NCBI GenBank assembly: GCA_946902985.2
Contig: OX336396.1
Location: 239,336,297-239,400,296, forward strand
DNA: 64,000 nucleotides
Source of the DNA: Meconema thalassinum
Lineage: Eukaryota > Arthropoda > Insecta > Orthoptera > Tettigoniidae
Direction of reading: 5' to 3'
The notes under the pieces were generated by a model. It saw only the letters and a program-made list of their open reading frames with translations, did no database searches and had not been told where the DNA came from. Below, piece by piece: positions 52,769 through 64,000 of this stretch; the first letter of the stretch is position 1; every line of letters starts with the position of its first letter. The translations under genes were made by a program, and so were the position numbers.

Positions 52769-53278
52769 TAAAATAAGATAGAGAGAGAAATGGCTTCGAA
52801 CGTGGGTCCCGATTTAGACATGGTCAATCGCATGCCGATTTGAAATTGTGATAACTTTTATAGAAATATTTTGGGAGTTGAGAGATGTCTGGTTTGGATG
52901 AATACATTAGTAGGAAACCCAATTAGTGGGGAAAATTAAAAATTTAACTTGTTTAATAATTAGAATGGGTTTGATTATTTTTGATAATGGTTTAACCATT
53001 AGGGCGTCAAGTAAATTCAGTAGTAAACGTTCGATGACTGGAGATACACATTATTAGAATCCAGGTGGAGGATATTTGAGAACTAGCATATTTTTCTTGT
53101 GATATTATGGTAAATGTAATTCGTAAAAGTAAAGAATTTTGTTTTTCCATCACGTCGATATTAGGACAAATCTCATTTTATTATATAGTGTTCCAATTAG
53201 CTATTCATATTTCTTGTTCTAGTTATAAGCTTGTGTTTGCCACTGTTGTATACCCCTAAGTTTTGAATAATTGAAATT

Positions 53279-56044
53279 ATGGAAGAAATGATGAGAATGA
53301 TGAGGAGTTTGGAGGAGAGTTCGAAAGAGGCTGGACGGCGTGTAGCCGCTATTATGAAAGAAAATACTGAGGCTTTAGAAAAGAAACTTAAAGAAAATTC
53401 TGATTCTTTAGAAAGTAAACTTAAAGAAAATTCTGATTCGTTAGAAAATAAACTTAAAGAAAACTTGAATGATAAACTTAAAGAAAATTCTGATTCTTTA
53501 GAAAATAAACTTAAAGAAAGTTCTGATTCTTTAAAAGGTAACTTAAAAGAAAGTTTAGAGGATAAACTCAAAGAAAATTCCGACTTGTTAGAGAGCAGGT
53601 TAAAAGATAACTTAAAGGAAAATTTAAATAGTAAATTTAATTCAATGGAAAGTAAATTTAAAGAGAATTCTGAAATTTTGAAAATGACACTTGAAAGTAA
53701 AATGAATAAATTATGCGATAAAACACATGAGCTCGAAACTTCGTTAGCTACTAGCGCAAGTTTAATGGACGATAAATTTCGCGATGCCGATCTTCGATCC
53801 CAAAGCTTAGCTGATAGGATAGAACATGGTCTTAGGAAAGTTGGTGAAGACATGGTCAACCTGGAAGTCAGAGTGAAGAAGGAGAGTAACGAGATGGGAA
53901 TTCTAGTTGTTCAGCGTTTAACGGAACAATTCAAGGAACTTGTCATGGGAGAAATAAGAGAAGGAGTGATTCATGAATTGCAAACTGAGATTAAAACCAC
54001 AGTTGTCAATGAAATTAAAGACACACTCAAGCTGGAGAATCAAGAGGGAATCAAGGAGATTAGGGAATCTTTGTCATCCCACATTGAAGTAATTGCCAAG
54101 GATATTCAAGCAACTCAGAAGGACATATCAGATATGACAGGGTCATTGAAAAGTCATGAGGCTGTTATGAACCAGATATCCATTGATGTTAAAGACAATT
54201 GTAAGGAGACTGAAGCAATCAAGAAGATGGCAGAAGAAAACCAGAAGGAACTTGAGGCTATGAAAACTCAAATAAAGGATGAGAAACAGTCTGATCATCT
54301 TTTGAAAATGCCGAATGTAAGGGGAAAGGAACAGATACAGATAAATCTAGGAGGAGCTAGAGAGACTGATAGACAGGATGAGGTCAGGACAGTATTTCAA
54401 TCCAACCCCATAACTGTATTTAAGAATATAGAAGACAAGCCTTCTAAATTTTCAGGGCGAGATTCTGTAACACCCGTGGAATTTCTGAGAGAAGCAGGTG
54501 ATTACCTGAAAGATTCTAAGATCCCTAAAGAAAGACAGATCAGGGTAATAGGGAAGTTCTTGGAAGGTCCCGCACTTTTGTGGTTTAGAGCATTTAGATC
54601 CACTCTAAATACTTTTGAGGAGTTTTCTCGTGGGTTATTGAAGAAGTTTTGGTCCCCTGAAACCCAACAGCAAGTTAGAGCAGAGTTGTATTCGAAGAGA
54701 TTCTCGACGTCACAACCTACTCGATACTCTACATACTTTTCTGGACAGCTGTCTAAACTCCAACATTTAGATCCGCCAATGCCAGATAACGAGTTGATTA
54801 CTGCTTTGATACGACAATTTCCAGCAGACGTCCAGAGGACTTTGATCGCTGCTGATATCTACAATATGGAACAGTTTGATGAAGTATTGCAGAAGCTGGA
54901 TCATACAAACGCTCAATTCTTCCATCAGAAGGGAGTAAAGAGTAATAACGCTGTGTATGCTGTTATGGCTGACAGTTATTCTCAGACACCTCGAGAGATT
55001 CGAGAGGAGCGAGAAGAGAAATCGCCGAGGGAAGATTCCAATACGAGAGGATGGAACCAATACCGTAACAGATACAGTTACAAACCATATGCAAGACCGG
55101 ATGGTGGTAATCGATACAACACTCGATGGAGAAGACCACGAGATACTCAAGGAAGGTACCAGGAAAGAAGATCCTATGGTAATAACTATAATAACAGAGG
55201 GAATGTAGATACTCGTCAGTCCAATGAAGAGTTTAACAAGGACACGAGGAAAAACTTGGAAGCAAGACACCAAGATAACTTACAATTTGTGGAGCAGAGG
55301 CCCAATGATCCAGGTCCATCGGGAACACAACAATCCCGGGGGAATGGTAATGAAAAAAAAAACTTCGAATTCACAGTAGAAGATAGAATTTTGAATACTT
55401 TCACTTCCAGAATAATTAAATGGCAAGCAGAGGATGATGACTTAATTCAACAGAATGACGAACGAAAAGAAATGGGTACCAGAATTAGAATGCCAATCAT
55501 TTCATGCGAAGTATTTGGTATGCCTGTCGATACTTTGATCGATACTGGGGCTATGCTTTGTCTGGTGAGTGAGAAGCTTTATATTCTGTGGAAGCTCAAA
55601 GAGAATTTAGAGGAGATTCCAGTATCAGGAATTAAGATCCAAGGAATAATACCCAATAAAATATCTCTGTGTAAAACACAATTATACTTATGTATTACGA
55701 TTGGAGGACATGATTTCCGACATGTATTTGTTGTAATGAAGGACATGGCTTTTGACATGATATTGGGAGCAGATTTCATTCAGAAATATCAAGCAGTGAT
55801 AGATATGAAGACAGAGACGATTAAATTCAAGAATACCGAAGAGATAAACTTCGAGGGAAAAGAAGAGGAAGACATCGAGGGAGATGCTCAATGGTCTCTG
55901 ATTTTTCATGAAGCTGAAGGAAGAGAAGTCTACACTGAGAAGGAGTCCCCAGAGCTAGGGAAAATTTTGGAAGAGTATCAAGATATTTTTGACATTAAGC
56001 CTGATGAAATTGAAGATTTTGAATATTGTGGAAGTAAACAATAA
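53279..56044 (+). CDS. Gag-protease polyprotein, copy 2
   Basis: 921 residues, identical to copy 1 apart from one seen replacement (Pro for Ser four residues before VDTLIDTGA, in the protease). Domain order, missing zinc knuckle and the truncated end are the same, so both units descend from one already deleted element. The leader differs from copy 1 at least once (ACTTGTTTAATAAT versus ACTTGATTAATAAT). Confidence 0.92.
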   Translation: MEEMMRMMRSLEESSKEAGRRVAAIMKENTEALEKKLKENSDSLESKLKENSDSLENKLKENLNDKLKENSDSLENKLKESSDSLKGNLKESLEDKLKENSDLLESRLKDNLKENLNSKFNSMESKFKENSEILKMTLESKMNKLCDKTHELETSLATSASLMDDKFRDADLRSQSLADRIEHGLRKVGEDMVNLEVRVKKESNEMGILVVQRLTEQFKELVMGEIREGVIHELQTEIKTTVVNEIKDTLKLENQEGIKEIRESLSSHIEVIAKDIQATQKDISDMTGSLKSHEAVMNQISIDVKDNCKETEAIKKMAEENQKELEAMKTQIKDEKQSDHLLKMPNVRGKEQIQINLGGARETDRQDEVRTVFQSNPITVFKNIEDKPSKFSGRDSVTPVEFLREAGDYLKDSKIPKERQIRVIGKFLEGPALLWFRAFRSTLNTFEEFSRGLLKKFWSPETQQQVRAELYSKRFSTSQPTRYSTYFSGQLSKLQHLDPPMPDNELITALIRQFPADVQRTLIAADIYNMEQFDEVLQKLDHTNAQFFHQKGVKSNNAVYAVMADSYSQTPREIREEREEKSPREDSNTRGWNQYRNRYSYKPYARPDGGNRYNTRWRRPRDTQGRYQERRSYGNNYNNRGNVDTRQSNEEFNKDTRKNLEARHQDNLQFVEQRPNDPGPSGTQQSRGNGNEKKNFEFTVEDRILNTFTSRIIKWQAEDDDLIQQNDERKEMGTRIRMPIISCEVFGMPVDTLIDTGAMLCLVSEKLYILWKLKENLEEIPVSGIKIQGIIPNKISLCKTQLYLCITIGGHDFRHVFVVMKDMAFDMILGADFIQKYQAVIDMKTETIKFKNTEEINFEGKEEEDIEGDAQWSLIFHEAEGREVYTEKESPELGKILEEYQDIFDIKPDEIEDFEYCGSKQ

Positions 56045-56138
56045 TGGAAGCTATGAAGTAGCTAATACACGAACTGGTAACATCGTGGGAACTTACAATG
56101 CATCGAATCTGAAGATCTATTATTCAAGAACCAGATAA
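56028..56138 (+). pseudogene. Integrase C-terminal scrap, copy 2
   Basis: Identical in arrangement to 49255-49365, including the same deletion joint. Confidence 0.75.
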
Positions 56139-56203
56139 TTTAATGTGTAGATAGGAAAAATAAAAATTTTTCAATTTTTATTTTTTGCTAGGTGTGGGGT
56201 GGA

Positions 56204-57723
56204 TGTGCCCAAATCTAGGAATGGGTATTCCAAGTTTCAGACACCTAGATATCAAGGGAAAGGCTGTAGCAGCTTTTGAAAGTTCGGATATTTGAATATC
56301 GCGCTACATTGCTTCTCGAAGCCTTTCGAAGGAAATTACCGATAGTTGGATGGTAAATGACGTAGCGAGTAACAGCAGAGGTGGAGGCTATTTATTGATT
56401 AAATAGTTAACTATGGAGCAGAGACTTGAGACTGGGATCAGATTACTGGCACGGCCAAATGAAAGAGAATGCAATTTGTATCAAGTAAATCGGACCAGGG
56501 ATTCAAGAGATATGAGGATTTTTAGATATCAGGCGATGACGCGTGACCCTGACCGTTTTTGTATAAAAGCAAGCTGGAGCAGGCTTAGTTAGCTCACTTC
56601 ATCACAAGCACTTGGCGAACAAGTTGCGTCTACGCTGAGCCAAGGCACATGGTTGCCGCCTCTACGAAGAAGTACTTTTAAAATCGTGATAGTCACGAGA
56701 AGTGCTGCGCAAACGAGTTGGAACTTAGTAAGTTTCTGGTGAGGAGAATCACTGAGGTGATTGTTTTTCTACAGACATTGGTGGAAATATTTATATTTCT
56801 TAAAGGACATATGCTAGACTTGGTCTAGAAAATAGTATATTGTCACAGTCCAATAGTAAATTAATACTTGGATATTTAAATCCATTTAAAGTCAGTTTTC
56901 ATATTTTGTAACTATTTAACCACTTCAATCCGTCAGTACATTGAAGAATAGTCTATAACGGTGGCGTTCATTAGTCTACGCAAGGGAAACTGCAAGTTGT
57001 CTAGCGCATGGCAGATGGTGATATACAAACCATGCCCAGGGAACGATCTTCAGAACAGCCGTTAACTGCTTAGACTGTCAACGTTTTTCTTGTACTGACG
57101 AGATTACAGTGAGTTAGGTTACAACTGACACATTTAAGAAGAGATCGCTTAGATCTGACCCTTTTCAAACAAACTGTTATGGCTTTGTTAGAAGCCCATA
57201 TTAAAATGGAACCACAGTCATTTAAAACGTCGAAAGATACTACCACTATGTCTGACTAGACGATTTGTGGGTCTACAATGGCGGCCGATACAAGGATTAT
57301 ACGTGCTTGTCCGATAGGGCATGTCTACGGATAAATCTGGTACAGACCAGATTTACTACACTTCAAGAACATCAAGAAATGTAAGCCACATTTGAATTAT
57401 ATTATGCTTAGCTAATTGGAACAAACTATTTTTCTGCAGATGACCAACACATTTTTTTCGACGTATTTAAAGCTTGTAATGATTTACGCAAGACTTGTTA
57501 GATTTATTCTGAGCATTTTCAGCACTCAGAACAGTTTAGGATCGATGACCGAGCATTTTGAGCATTTATTTGAATTTTTCATATTTTTGGGAAATCACGG
57601 TAATCAGCCGATGTAACTGTAAAAGTTAAATTTATTTTTGTTGAGGAATGGATATTTTTTCCATATTCGAAGGTTCGAACATGTGGATTCTCACATAATG
57701 AGATGATAATTCAACATATTTGA

Positions 57724-57756
<33 letters not shown>

Positions 57757-59547
57757 CCACTAATAATAATAATAATAATTTTCATAATTTTTCTAAATAA
57801 TTCTTGGATATTATATTTTATAATAATCATATGTATTGAGAAAGAGCCTATGAAGTAGTTGAAACATTTCTAGTTTGGAACAGGAGATTTTACGAAGGAG
57901 AGTGGTTAGCGCAAGCCCGCATTCAACCTACATTTCAGTTCTGGTTGAACAGTTGATATTTGCTATGAGCAAAGTATATGTTTCAGATAACACGGAGAGG
58001 CATGAAACGGGAAGCAATTGATATTTGTATCAAATAGGATATTTTTGTATTTATATAAAATCATGACGTAAATACACTCGAAAGTGAAATAAAGCTTTTC
58101 ATAAGTATGGTAAAATCACGGGTTGAACTGAATGGTAAAATAAAATAAACTTGTCAGTTTATTAATCTTCCAGTGTTGATAACAAGCAGAGGCTTGATTT
58201 ATTGTATAAATTTTGGGAAGATAATTTATGTGTGTGGAATAGTTGTAATGCCATTCCCAGGTGCGCATGTTAAGTCGCAGGAATGAAGGTTTTTTCGAGC
58301 ATCAATCAAATAGCAGGTTCGATGCCTCAGGTTTATAGTAGGAGTATTGGATCCACACGTTTCGTCGTATGAATAACCCGAAGGTTATTTCTTTGAAACC
58401 ATCAGTTCTTATTCCAACCTTGTTTACGAATTCCATTTAGAATTTGATTTTGCTAGAACCCGGATTTGTCATGATAGTAGTTTATTCTTCTTAAGAGGAA
58501 GACCTTTGCCGTTGTTGTTGTTGTTATAATATTGTGTTCTTACACAAATAGTAGAATGGGCCACTGCCAATTTAAAATAATTCTTTAACCACGAATAATT
58601 TGAAGGATATTTTCAATCCTAGTGCCATGAACTAAATGAATTCATTATAAGACTACAATTCTAATTTCCGCATTCTGTCGAAGAATTGCAAGTTGTGAAA
58701 GTTGCTAGAAATGGCCATAAATATAAATATTTTTTTTCATAATAATTCCAAGTGGAAAATCTAATAGTTGAATGGTTCAACCATTTATTGATCAAGTTGA
58801 TGATTCAGAAATCATATGTTTTGTTTGGAACTTGAAGTTCATAATCGAGTCACTTCTCGAATGTTTAATGTCAGAAGAACAATTAATTGTTGTTGTGCTT
58901 CGCACAGTTCTTCGATGCTATGCTCAATGGTCAAATACTTTTCAGATGTTGTTAATATGTGTTAATAATTTGTGTTGCTACGATGATAATAATAGTTTCA
59001 ACGATATATTTTGGAAAACTGGAAAACAAATGAAAGTCTAAGAAATTCTATAAACATTTATTCTACGAGTGTTAATATCATGTAAATAGTCAAACAGTGA
59101 TCTACGTTATTTCCAGTATGGACAATTCATTTTGCACTGGAGTTAAAATGTTAATAATTTTGGAACACAGTCCACAGGACTAACAATCGGACTTGTGTTT
59201 TCAAAAAGATTGCCAAATGTGTTTGGAAGATTTCTGTATATTGTGTGTAAATAAGAGTGTGGATCGCCACACGTGGATGATGCTGCTTTGAGCATTATTC
59301 TTGCAGTCAGGTTTTAACTTTAAATAAACTGAGATAATTTTACCAGATTTGTTTCACCCAATTAAATCTCCTTCTATCCTTATTGTTGCATTGAGCCAAA
59401 AATCAGCAAAGCATTTTTATAAATTTGATGTCGTTTTTGCGATTTGCTTTAACCCATCTGGCGCTCCGGGATATTTTGATTCTCGTGCTGACTGATTATT
59501 GGTAAAATGCATATGTGGTCGTGCGGACTCCGGTCTAAACGGGCACA
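56204..59547 (+). repeat. LTR 3 (3344 bp)
   Basis: Has two extra TAA units near 57730 and several private substitutions (for example GATGCCTCAGG, TTTTGGAAAACTGG, ACCAGATTTG). Ends GGGCACA followed by the right target duplication GTAC. Confidence 0.92.
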
Positions 59548-59859
59548 GTACTACACGTTTTTCTGAATTATTAAATAACAGAATTATGAATTCCAGTGCT
59601 TGTAAGAGGCGCGTGGATTTTTATTGCTAAAAGATTATTATTATGGTATTATTATCATTATTTACGCTACATAGAAATCTGGTCATTGTGGAACACTGCA
59701 ACCCAATATTACCGACCGCCACTGCGATTGGTTAAGATGCACTGGATCAATCAAGCTGTAAAATTAACGCACAAAACGTGCTGTCAAATTATTTCAAATT
59801 AAGAGACTTCGGCCAGGAGATACCCCATCGTGTCTACATATTAATCTTACCTTATAACG
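59548..59859. other. Flank of the LTR array
   Basis: Begins with the duplicated GTAC; the short open frames show no motif. Confidence 0.4.
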
Positions 59860-60275
59860 ATGTGAGAGAAGGGGCTGACACGTACAGGCCAGACGTTTGT
59901 TTTAGACGAGTGAAAAATCTTAATGGAAGCCTGGATGCGAGTTACTACAGTACCTGTGTTGTTATCAGCTGCCCCAAGCAGTCCGATGTTTGACAAAGCT
60001 GTTTCACACTACTGCTGAAGTACAGTCATTGGCAAATATAATGCTGTTCTGTTCGTAACTACGTAACGTGTACTTCCGCGTCACATAATACTTCGACGTG
60101 AACTGTACTGTCTGCTCAAGTCTGGAATTCCATTACATGAGATCGGTGGTGACAAGTGTTAAGCGATAGGGTGATAGAGTGAATGTGTGTAGGTTCAGCC
60201 GCAGGCTTCAAGGTCAAGAGCAATCGTCTAAAACAAACGTCCGGCCTGTACTGCTCGGGTCAAAGCTGCGTGGAC
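59860..60275. mobile_element. Possible fold-back element
   Basis: GTACAGGCCAGACGTTTGTT (about 59882) and the complement of the segment at about 60222-60258 match over about 30 bp (TTTTAGACGA shared), with weaker pairing to AAGCCTG beyond. Ends and target duplication unclear. Confidence 0.45.
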
Positions 60276-61249
60276 CTGAGAGGAATGTGCATCACAGACT
60301 ATGAGTAGTGGTCGTGACGAGTGATGAGGTTTCTCGGTCCTTGCGTAGTAACAGAAGCAAATACATTCGTCGGTGACCCACTCACTCATTCCCGACGCCT
60401 CACTGGTTTCAGAAAAGACCTTATGTTAGCAGTATTGGAATAGACGAGAATGTCAGGTAACACGGCGGGCTGTCGACAGGCTTCTCAATTCTCGCCTGCT
60501 CCTACTCTGCCTCTGCCCTTCATCCCGCAAGTTCACAGAGCTTAGACGCGAGCAGTAAATTTCATTTATAGAACACCGTGGCACTCATGAGCACCAGGTT
60601 TAGAACACCTGAGTTAAACAGATCACCTGTGTTGGCCGGCAAGCAGAGGTTTCATTGTGTTTCCTGGTTCCCTTGACTCCCGCCCACCAAGAAGGGAATG
60701 AAAGGTACTGCACCGTGTGAGGTGTTACATTGTGTAGATGGTGATGTATTACGTTAATTATATCGGACATTAACGCCCTCTCCATGTACACGTTGATGTT
60801 CTTGAGCAAGCACAAGAAAATAATTGGTTACAACTTACTGAGTGATGGCCCCATAGAACGTCGGCATTAATGAACATACATCCTGGTAGGAGGCTCGTTT
60901 GTCACCACAACCACCGATAATAGAAGACAACACCTCCTGCGGTGATAACACTGTATGGGTGGCTGCTTGCGGGTGAATGGCTTGACCACACAAGATAATA
61001 ATATCGTATGGCCTCGGGTGCCGGGTGCACGCTTTGTTATTTAACGCCCAGAAGGGACCCTGCATGTCAAATTTTATTGTTCCTTGGAGCGCTATGAAAC
61101 TCAAGGATTAGATATCTAAGCTGTCACTATAATGCTTTCTAGTAGAGAAAGGAGGAATTTTTTGTGTTGGCGGAAAATCCCGAGATTAATTTTTCCATTA
61201 TGAACACGGCCAGTTGAATTCAAATGGGTTCTTTAACATGCCAACAACG
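60276..61249. other. No recognisable gene
   Basis: Small minus-strand frames (60600-60815, 60835-61104) lack motifs. From about 61150 the text may be the body of the SINE that follows. Confidence 0.35.
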
Positions 61250-61385
61250 TATGCCATGCGGCCGTGATTTTTGTCGCCTTTCAAAAATCACTTACCACGA
61301 TCAAGAGCGAACCTGCAAGCTTGGGGTTGGTAGTCCGACACGATAACCACTCACCCATCGTGGCAATCACCACACAAGATATTAA
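61250..61385 (-). mobile_element. Degenerate tRNA-derived SINE, minus strand
   Basis: The minus strand has GGGTGAGTGGTTATCGTGTC as A-box-like and GCAGGTTCGCTCTT as B-box-like text, 35 bp apart. The body probably continues to about 61150. Confidence 0.5.
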
Positions 61386-61490
61386 GTGCAGTATAAACGG
61401 AATGAAACGTAACTCGCACATTTTTCCGTTAAAGATAGGTTTCTGGTTAACAGAGGTAGGACTATGCTAAAATAATTCAACCATGGGCAT

Positions 61491-62884
61491 GCAAGTAGTT
61501 CCGTGACGAACTAAAATTTAAGATTCATGCCAATGTGAACTATCTAGAATAATGATGAAATTAAGTTGGTAATATCGTAATATCCAATTAGTTCGAAATA
61601 TACCTGGTAATATGCAGCCTAATAGAGCACTACAGTTGGCAGCCCTGGTGACTGAATATATTCTTAGTTCCATCTCTTACGGTACAGAATAGAACATTTG
61701 GCTGATGTCCAATGGATAGCAACGACCTTACATGCAGTTAGACATTGGATCTATCAGCGCGCGTAAAATCATGTTGGCAACAATGTCATGCATGCATTGG
61801 TCAGAAATAATCTGAAATATTATGATCACTTGTTGTGCCAATTTTGAATGAAATCCATTTGTTAGCATGGAAGTTACATGTATTTTAAAATTGGACCTAT
61901 CAGCAGGCTTAGAATCATGTTGGCAGCACTGACATATATTAATTTCTCCAAATTAATCCAGAATGTCAGGTACTATTCGTTTGCAAATTTTAAAGCTGTT
62001 GGCTTACATACTTTCTGATATATTAATATTAGGGTAAAAAATAGAGACAGCATTTATTAACAGTTGGCAGCCCTGGTTTCTCTTAAGAATAAGCATAGTC
62101 ATATCTGTTATGGTACACATAGCACATACGAAATTTGGTTGAAATGCAATTGATAGTATAGAAGTTAAATGTATTTAAAAATTGGTCCTATCAGCAGGCT
62201 TAGAATCATGTTGGTAGCACTAACGTACATAAGATACTCCAAATTAATCTAGAATGTCAGCTACTATACGTGTGCATAGTTTAAAGCTGTCGGCTTGCAT
62301 GCATTCTGATATATTGGTATTTGGATAAGAAAATAGAGAGAGAGAGCATTTATTAACAGTTGGCAGCCCTGGTGGCTTTTAAGAATACGTTCAGTCATAT
62401 CGGTTTATGCACATATAGTACATATGAAATTTGGCTGACATCCAATTGATAGTGTAGAAGTTATATGTATTTAAAAAATTGGACCTATCAGCAGGCTTAA
62501 AATCATATTGGCAACACTGCCATGCATGGTCTCCTGACAATTAAACTGAAATATTATTATCTATATGTGTGCCAATTTTGGAATAGCTCCCATGCATACC
62601 TTCTAAGATATCCAACATGGAGCTCAAATTTCAGTTACGGTTTTTCATCAGTTGGTAGCACTGACATCATTTTCAAATATGGGTTTGATATATTCAGGTA
62701 TAGATCTTAACTCATACCAAATTTGGATTCGATTGCTGCAGCCTTTTAGGAGTTGATAGGGGGGGGGGGGGTACACACAGCAAGAGAGACAGACAGAAGA
62801 ACAGACCGACAGACATTCGCCCGGATTTGATCTCATAAGTCTACTTTTTCCTCATTTTCGAAAAATGTGAAAAGTAGGCTAAAC
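61491..62884 (-). mobile_element. Divergent second Helentron-like subfamily
   Basis: Minus orientation. The 5' end at about 62884 reads AGCCTACTTTTCAC and forms a hairpin with GAAAAAGTAGACTTATGAGA, as AGCCTATTTTC...TTATGAGATCA does in copies 2-4. It is followed by a GTCTGTCGGTCTG-type tract and a C run. The 3' end at 61491 has the stem-loop TAGTTCGTCACGGAACTAC then TTG. The interior differs in sequence from the main family but repeats a TTGGCAGC/TTGGCAAC core at 61636, 61774, 61920, 62064, 62211, 62360, 62508 and 62652. Confidence 0.7.
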
Positions 62885-63194
62885 ATATAATGATATATAG
62901 ATGGGCCGGTCAAACGTGGCCGGTCTTAAGCTCGCGAGAATTCTTCCTTAAGCCCGGGTAGAACACTGAGACAACTGAATTTGTACATCCGCTGCCGAGG
63001 ACACATTGCGCACTTAATTGCACTGTTTACATAGGTATGAGGCCTCAATGTGCGTGAAGACACCACTGCGCACGTAATATGTACCGATCAAGAAAGAACG
63101 GCCCATTTATACATACCTTATTCAAATATTTATTTACATATTTCTGTTACAGCTTAATACAGTACTGTATCACTTTTGCTACCGACAGCGTCAG
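62885..63194. other. No recognisable feature
   Basis: Contains two similar phrases, CACATTGCGCACTTAATTGC and CACTGCGCACGTAATATG, about 70 bp apart. Confidence 0.35.
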
Positions 63195-63525
63195 CTTCAC
63201 TTACTAACGCTCAGCGCTAGACCATAGGGCCAAGTTCTCTCCGGACTTGGTAGACGTGGGTTCGAGCCCCACCGTCGGCCGTCCTTGAAATGGTTTTTCA
63301 TGGTTATCATTTAAACTCAAGGCAAATGCTGGGACGGGACCTTCTGAAAGGCCACGGCCGCTTCCTTCCACATACTTGCCCAGTTTCATTCACCTTCATT
63401 AATCTCATCTCTTATTAACTCCTCACATGAGGTTGGCGTCAGGAAGGGCATCCGACCGTTAAAACCATCCAACACATAAACTTACATCCCATCTCATCCC
63501 CGACCCCGTTGAAAACGGTAATAAG
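63195..63525 (+). mobile_element. tRNA-derived SINE, near full length
   Basis: B box GGGTTCGAGCCCC at about 63258-63270, then CCGTCCTTGAAATGGTTTTT, GGCCACGGCCGCTTCCTTCC, GTCAGGAAGGGCATCCGACC and a 3' end CCCCGACCCCGTTGAAAACG. It is the most complete copy of the family also seen at 33712-33835 and 34430-34660. Confidence 0.8.
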
Positions 63526-63664
63526 TGGTAGAAATACACATTGCATCACTTTACTCTAGTGTTAAAATCAAACACAGCTCTTGCTTTCGAAGCCATAATG
63601 ACTGCTGCCAAATTTTGTCAATAATGTAGGTTGTTAAGTGCTCAGTTAGAAGCTGAATTGTAAT

Positions 63665-64000
63665 CTGATTAGATTTTGGGCCACTATGGACTACAAGTCA
63701 GCTCTTCTGCTAAAGGGCCTCTCTGTCTTCTGGGTTCTGCCTCCACCATTAAACCCTGATAGCTTTCCTCCATTCTTCTGAAACAATTCCAGTCTTTGAT
63801 TTTATCCTCTGTAATGCCCACCTGTCTCACATCTTTCTCTCACTCTTCGGTTTAAGAAAATTCCAGAGTTTTTTTTGTAAGCCGGTCATTATTCAAACGG
63901 AAGATGTGTCCATAAAACAGCAATCATCGCTTTCTAATTGTTGTTGTTTTCGGTTTCATCTTCCTGCATACTTCTTTATTTGATTTCAGTTGATCCTGCC
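63665..64000 (-). pseudogene. LINE ORF2 C-terminal fragment at the window edge
   Basis: The minus strand reads FYGHIFRLNNDRLTKK, a stop, then VGITEDKIKDWNCFRRM. The FYGH...RL block and the following region align by eye with the fragments at 1-235 and 33880-34424. It contains stops and continues past the window. Confidence 0.6.

Larger units (their letters stand above)
42658..59547 (+). mobile_element. Tandem LTR retrotransposon array: LTR-INT-LTR-INT-LTR
   Basis: The unit repeats with a 6773-bp period. Each LTR begins TGTGCCC and ends GGGCACA, a perfect 7-bp inverted pair. GTAC occurs once just before the first LTR (42654-42657) and once just after the last (59548-59551); the inner joints have no such copy. 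A 4-bp target duplication is usual for Ty3/gypsy elements. Two proviruses sharing a middle LTR are expected from unequal LTR-LTR recombination or from recombination with a circular copy. The LTRs differ by only a few substitutions and one 6-bp microsatellite change, so the array is young. Confidence 0.93.

Noticed and set aside
42658..59547. The 6773-bp repeats as a plain assembly artefact
   Set aside because: Copies differ at several positions and in microsatellite length, and the outer GTAC duplication fits a biological array; read support should still be checked.

Overview
The window is A+T-rich, intron-poor, repeat-saturated eukaryotic nuclear DNA. The transposon types point to an insect, perhaps a polyneopteran: an RTE-clade LINE with a (CAA)n tail, many tRNA-derived SINEs, TA-flanked MITEs, a small hAT element, DINE-1/Helentron-like elements and a Ty3/gypsy-type LTR element. 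I recognise no host gene; almost every supported feature is a mobile element or its remnant. The taxonomic guess rests on repeat style only.

Left part (1-12.9 kb): LINE and SINE scraps; a head-to-head repeat (1655-2076) carrying what reads as a type III hammerhead ribozyme (1943-2014); a truncated RTE LINE (4281-7628) split by a Helentron-like element (4981-6528); a candidate solo LTR (7865-8428); a TIR element; a 687-bp hAT derivative with an 8-bp target duplication; a fold-back element with a split arm; and a second hammerhead-type repeat (11172-11335).

Middle (12.9-42.6 kb): a near full-length RTE LINE with an uninterrupted 991-codon endonuclease/reverse-transcriptase ORF on the minus strand (12929-15904); a decayed coiled-coil reading frame (22044-24340) split by a TA-flanked MITE and followed by an LTR-like block (24635-27060) that itself holds a Helentron-like element and a SINE; two more Helentron-like copies (27745-29272, 40981-42501); a T-rich minisatellite; a SINE tandem duplication; and LINE fragments on both strands.

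Right part (42.66-59.55 kb) is dominated by one structure: LTR - internal - LTR - internal - LTR, repeated with a 6773-bp period and flanked by a single GTAC target duplication. The LTRs are 3338-3344 bp, nearly as long as the 3435-bp internal regions. Each internal region encodes one 921-residue protein (hendecad coiled coil, capsid, basic tract, aspartic protease); reverse transcriptase, RNase H and most of integrase are deleted, so the element is non-autonomous. The last 4.4 kb holds a fold-back element, SINEs, a divergent second Helentron-like subfamily (61491-62884) and a LINE fragment at the edge.

Most notable: (1) the hammerhead fold with a 10-bp loop-loop complementarity; (2) the Helentron-like elements, which carry about nine YY1/Pho-type CCATNTT sites at a strikingly regular spacing of about 146 bp, a periodicity also kept by the divergent subfamily; (3) the giant-LTR Gag-protease array.
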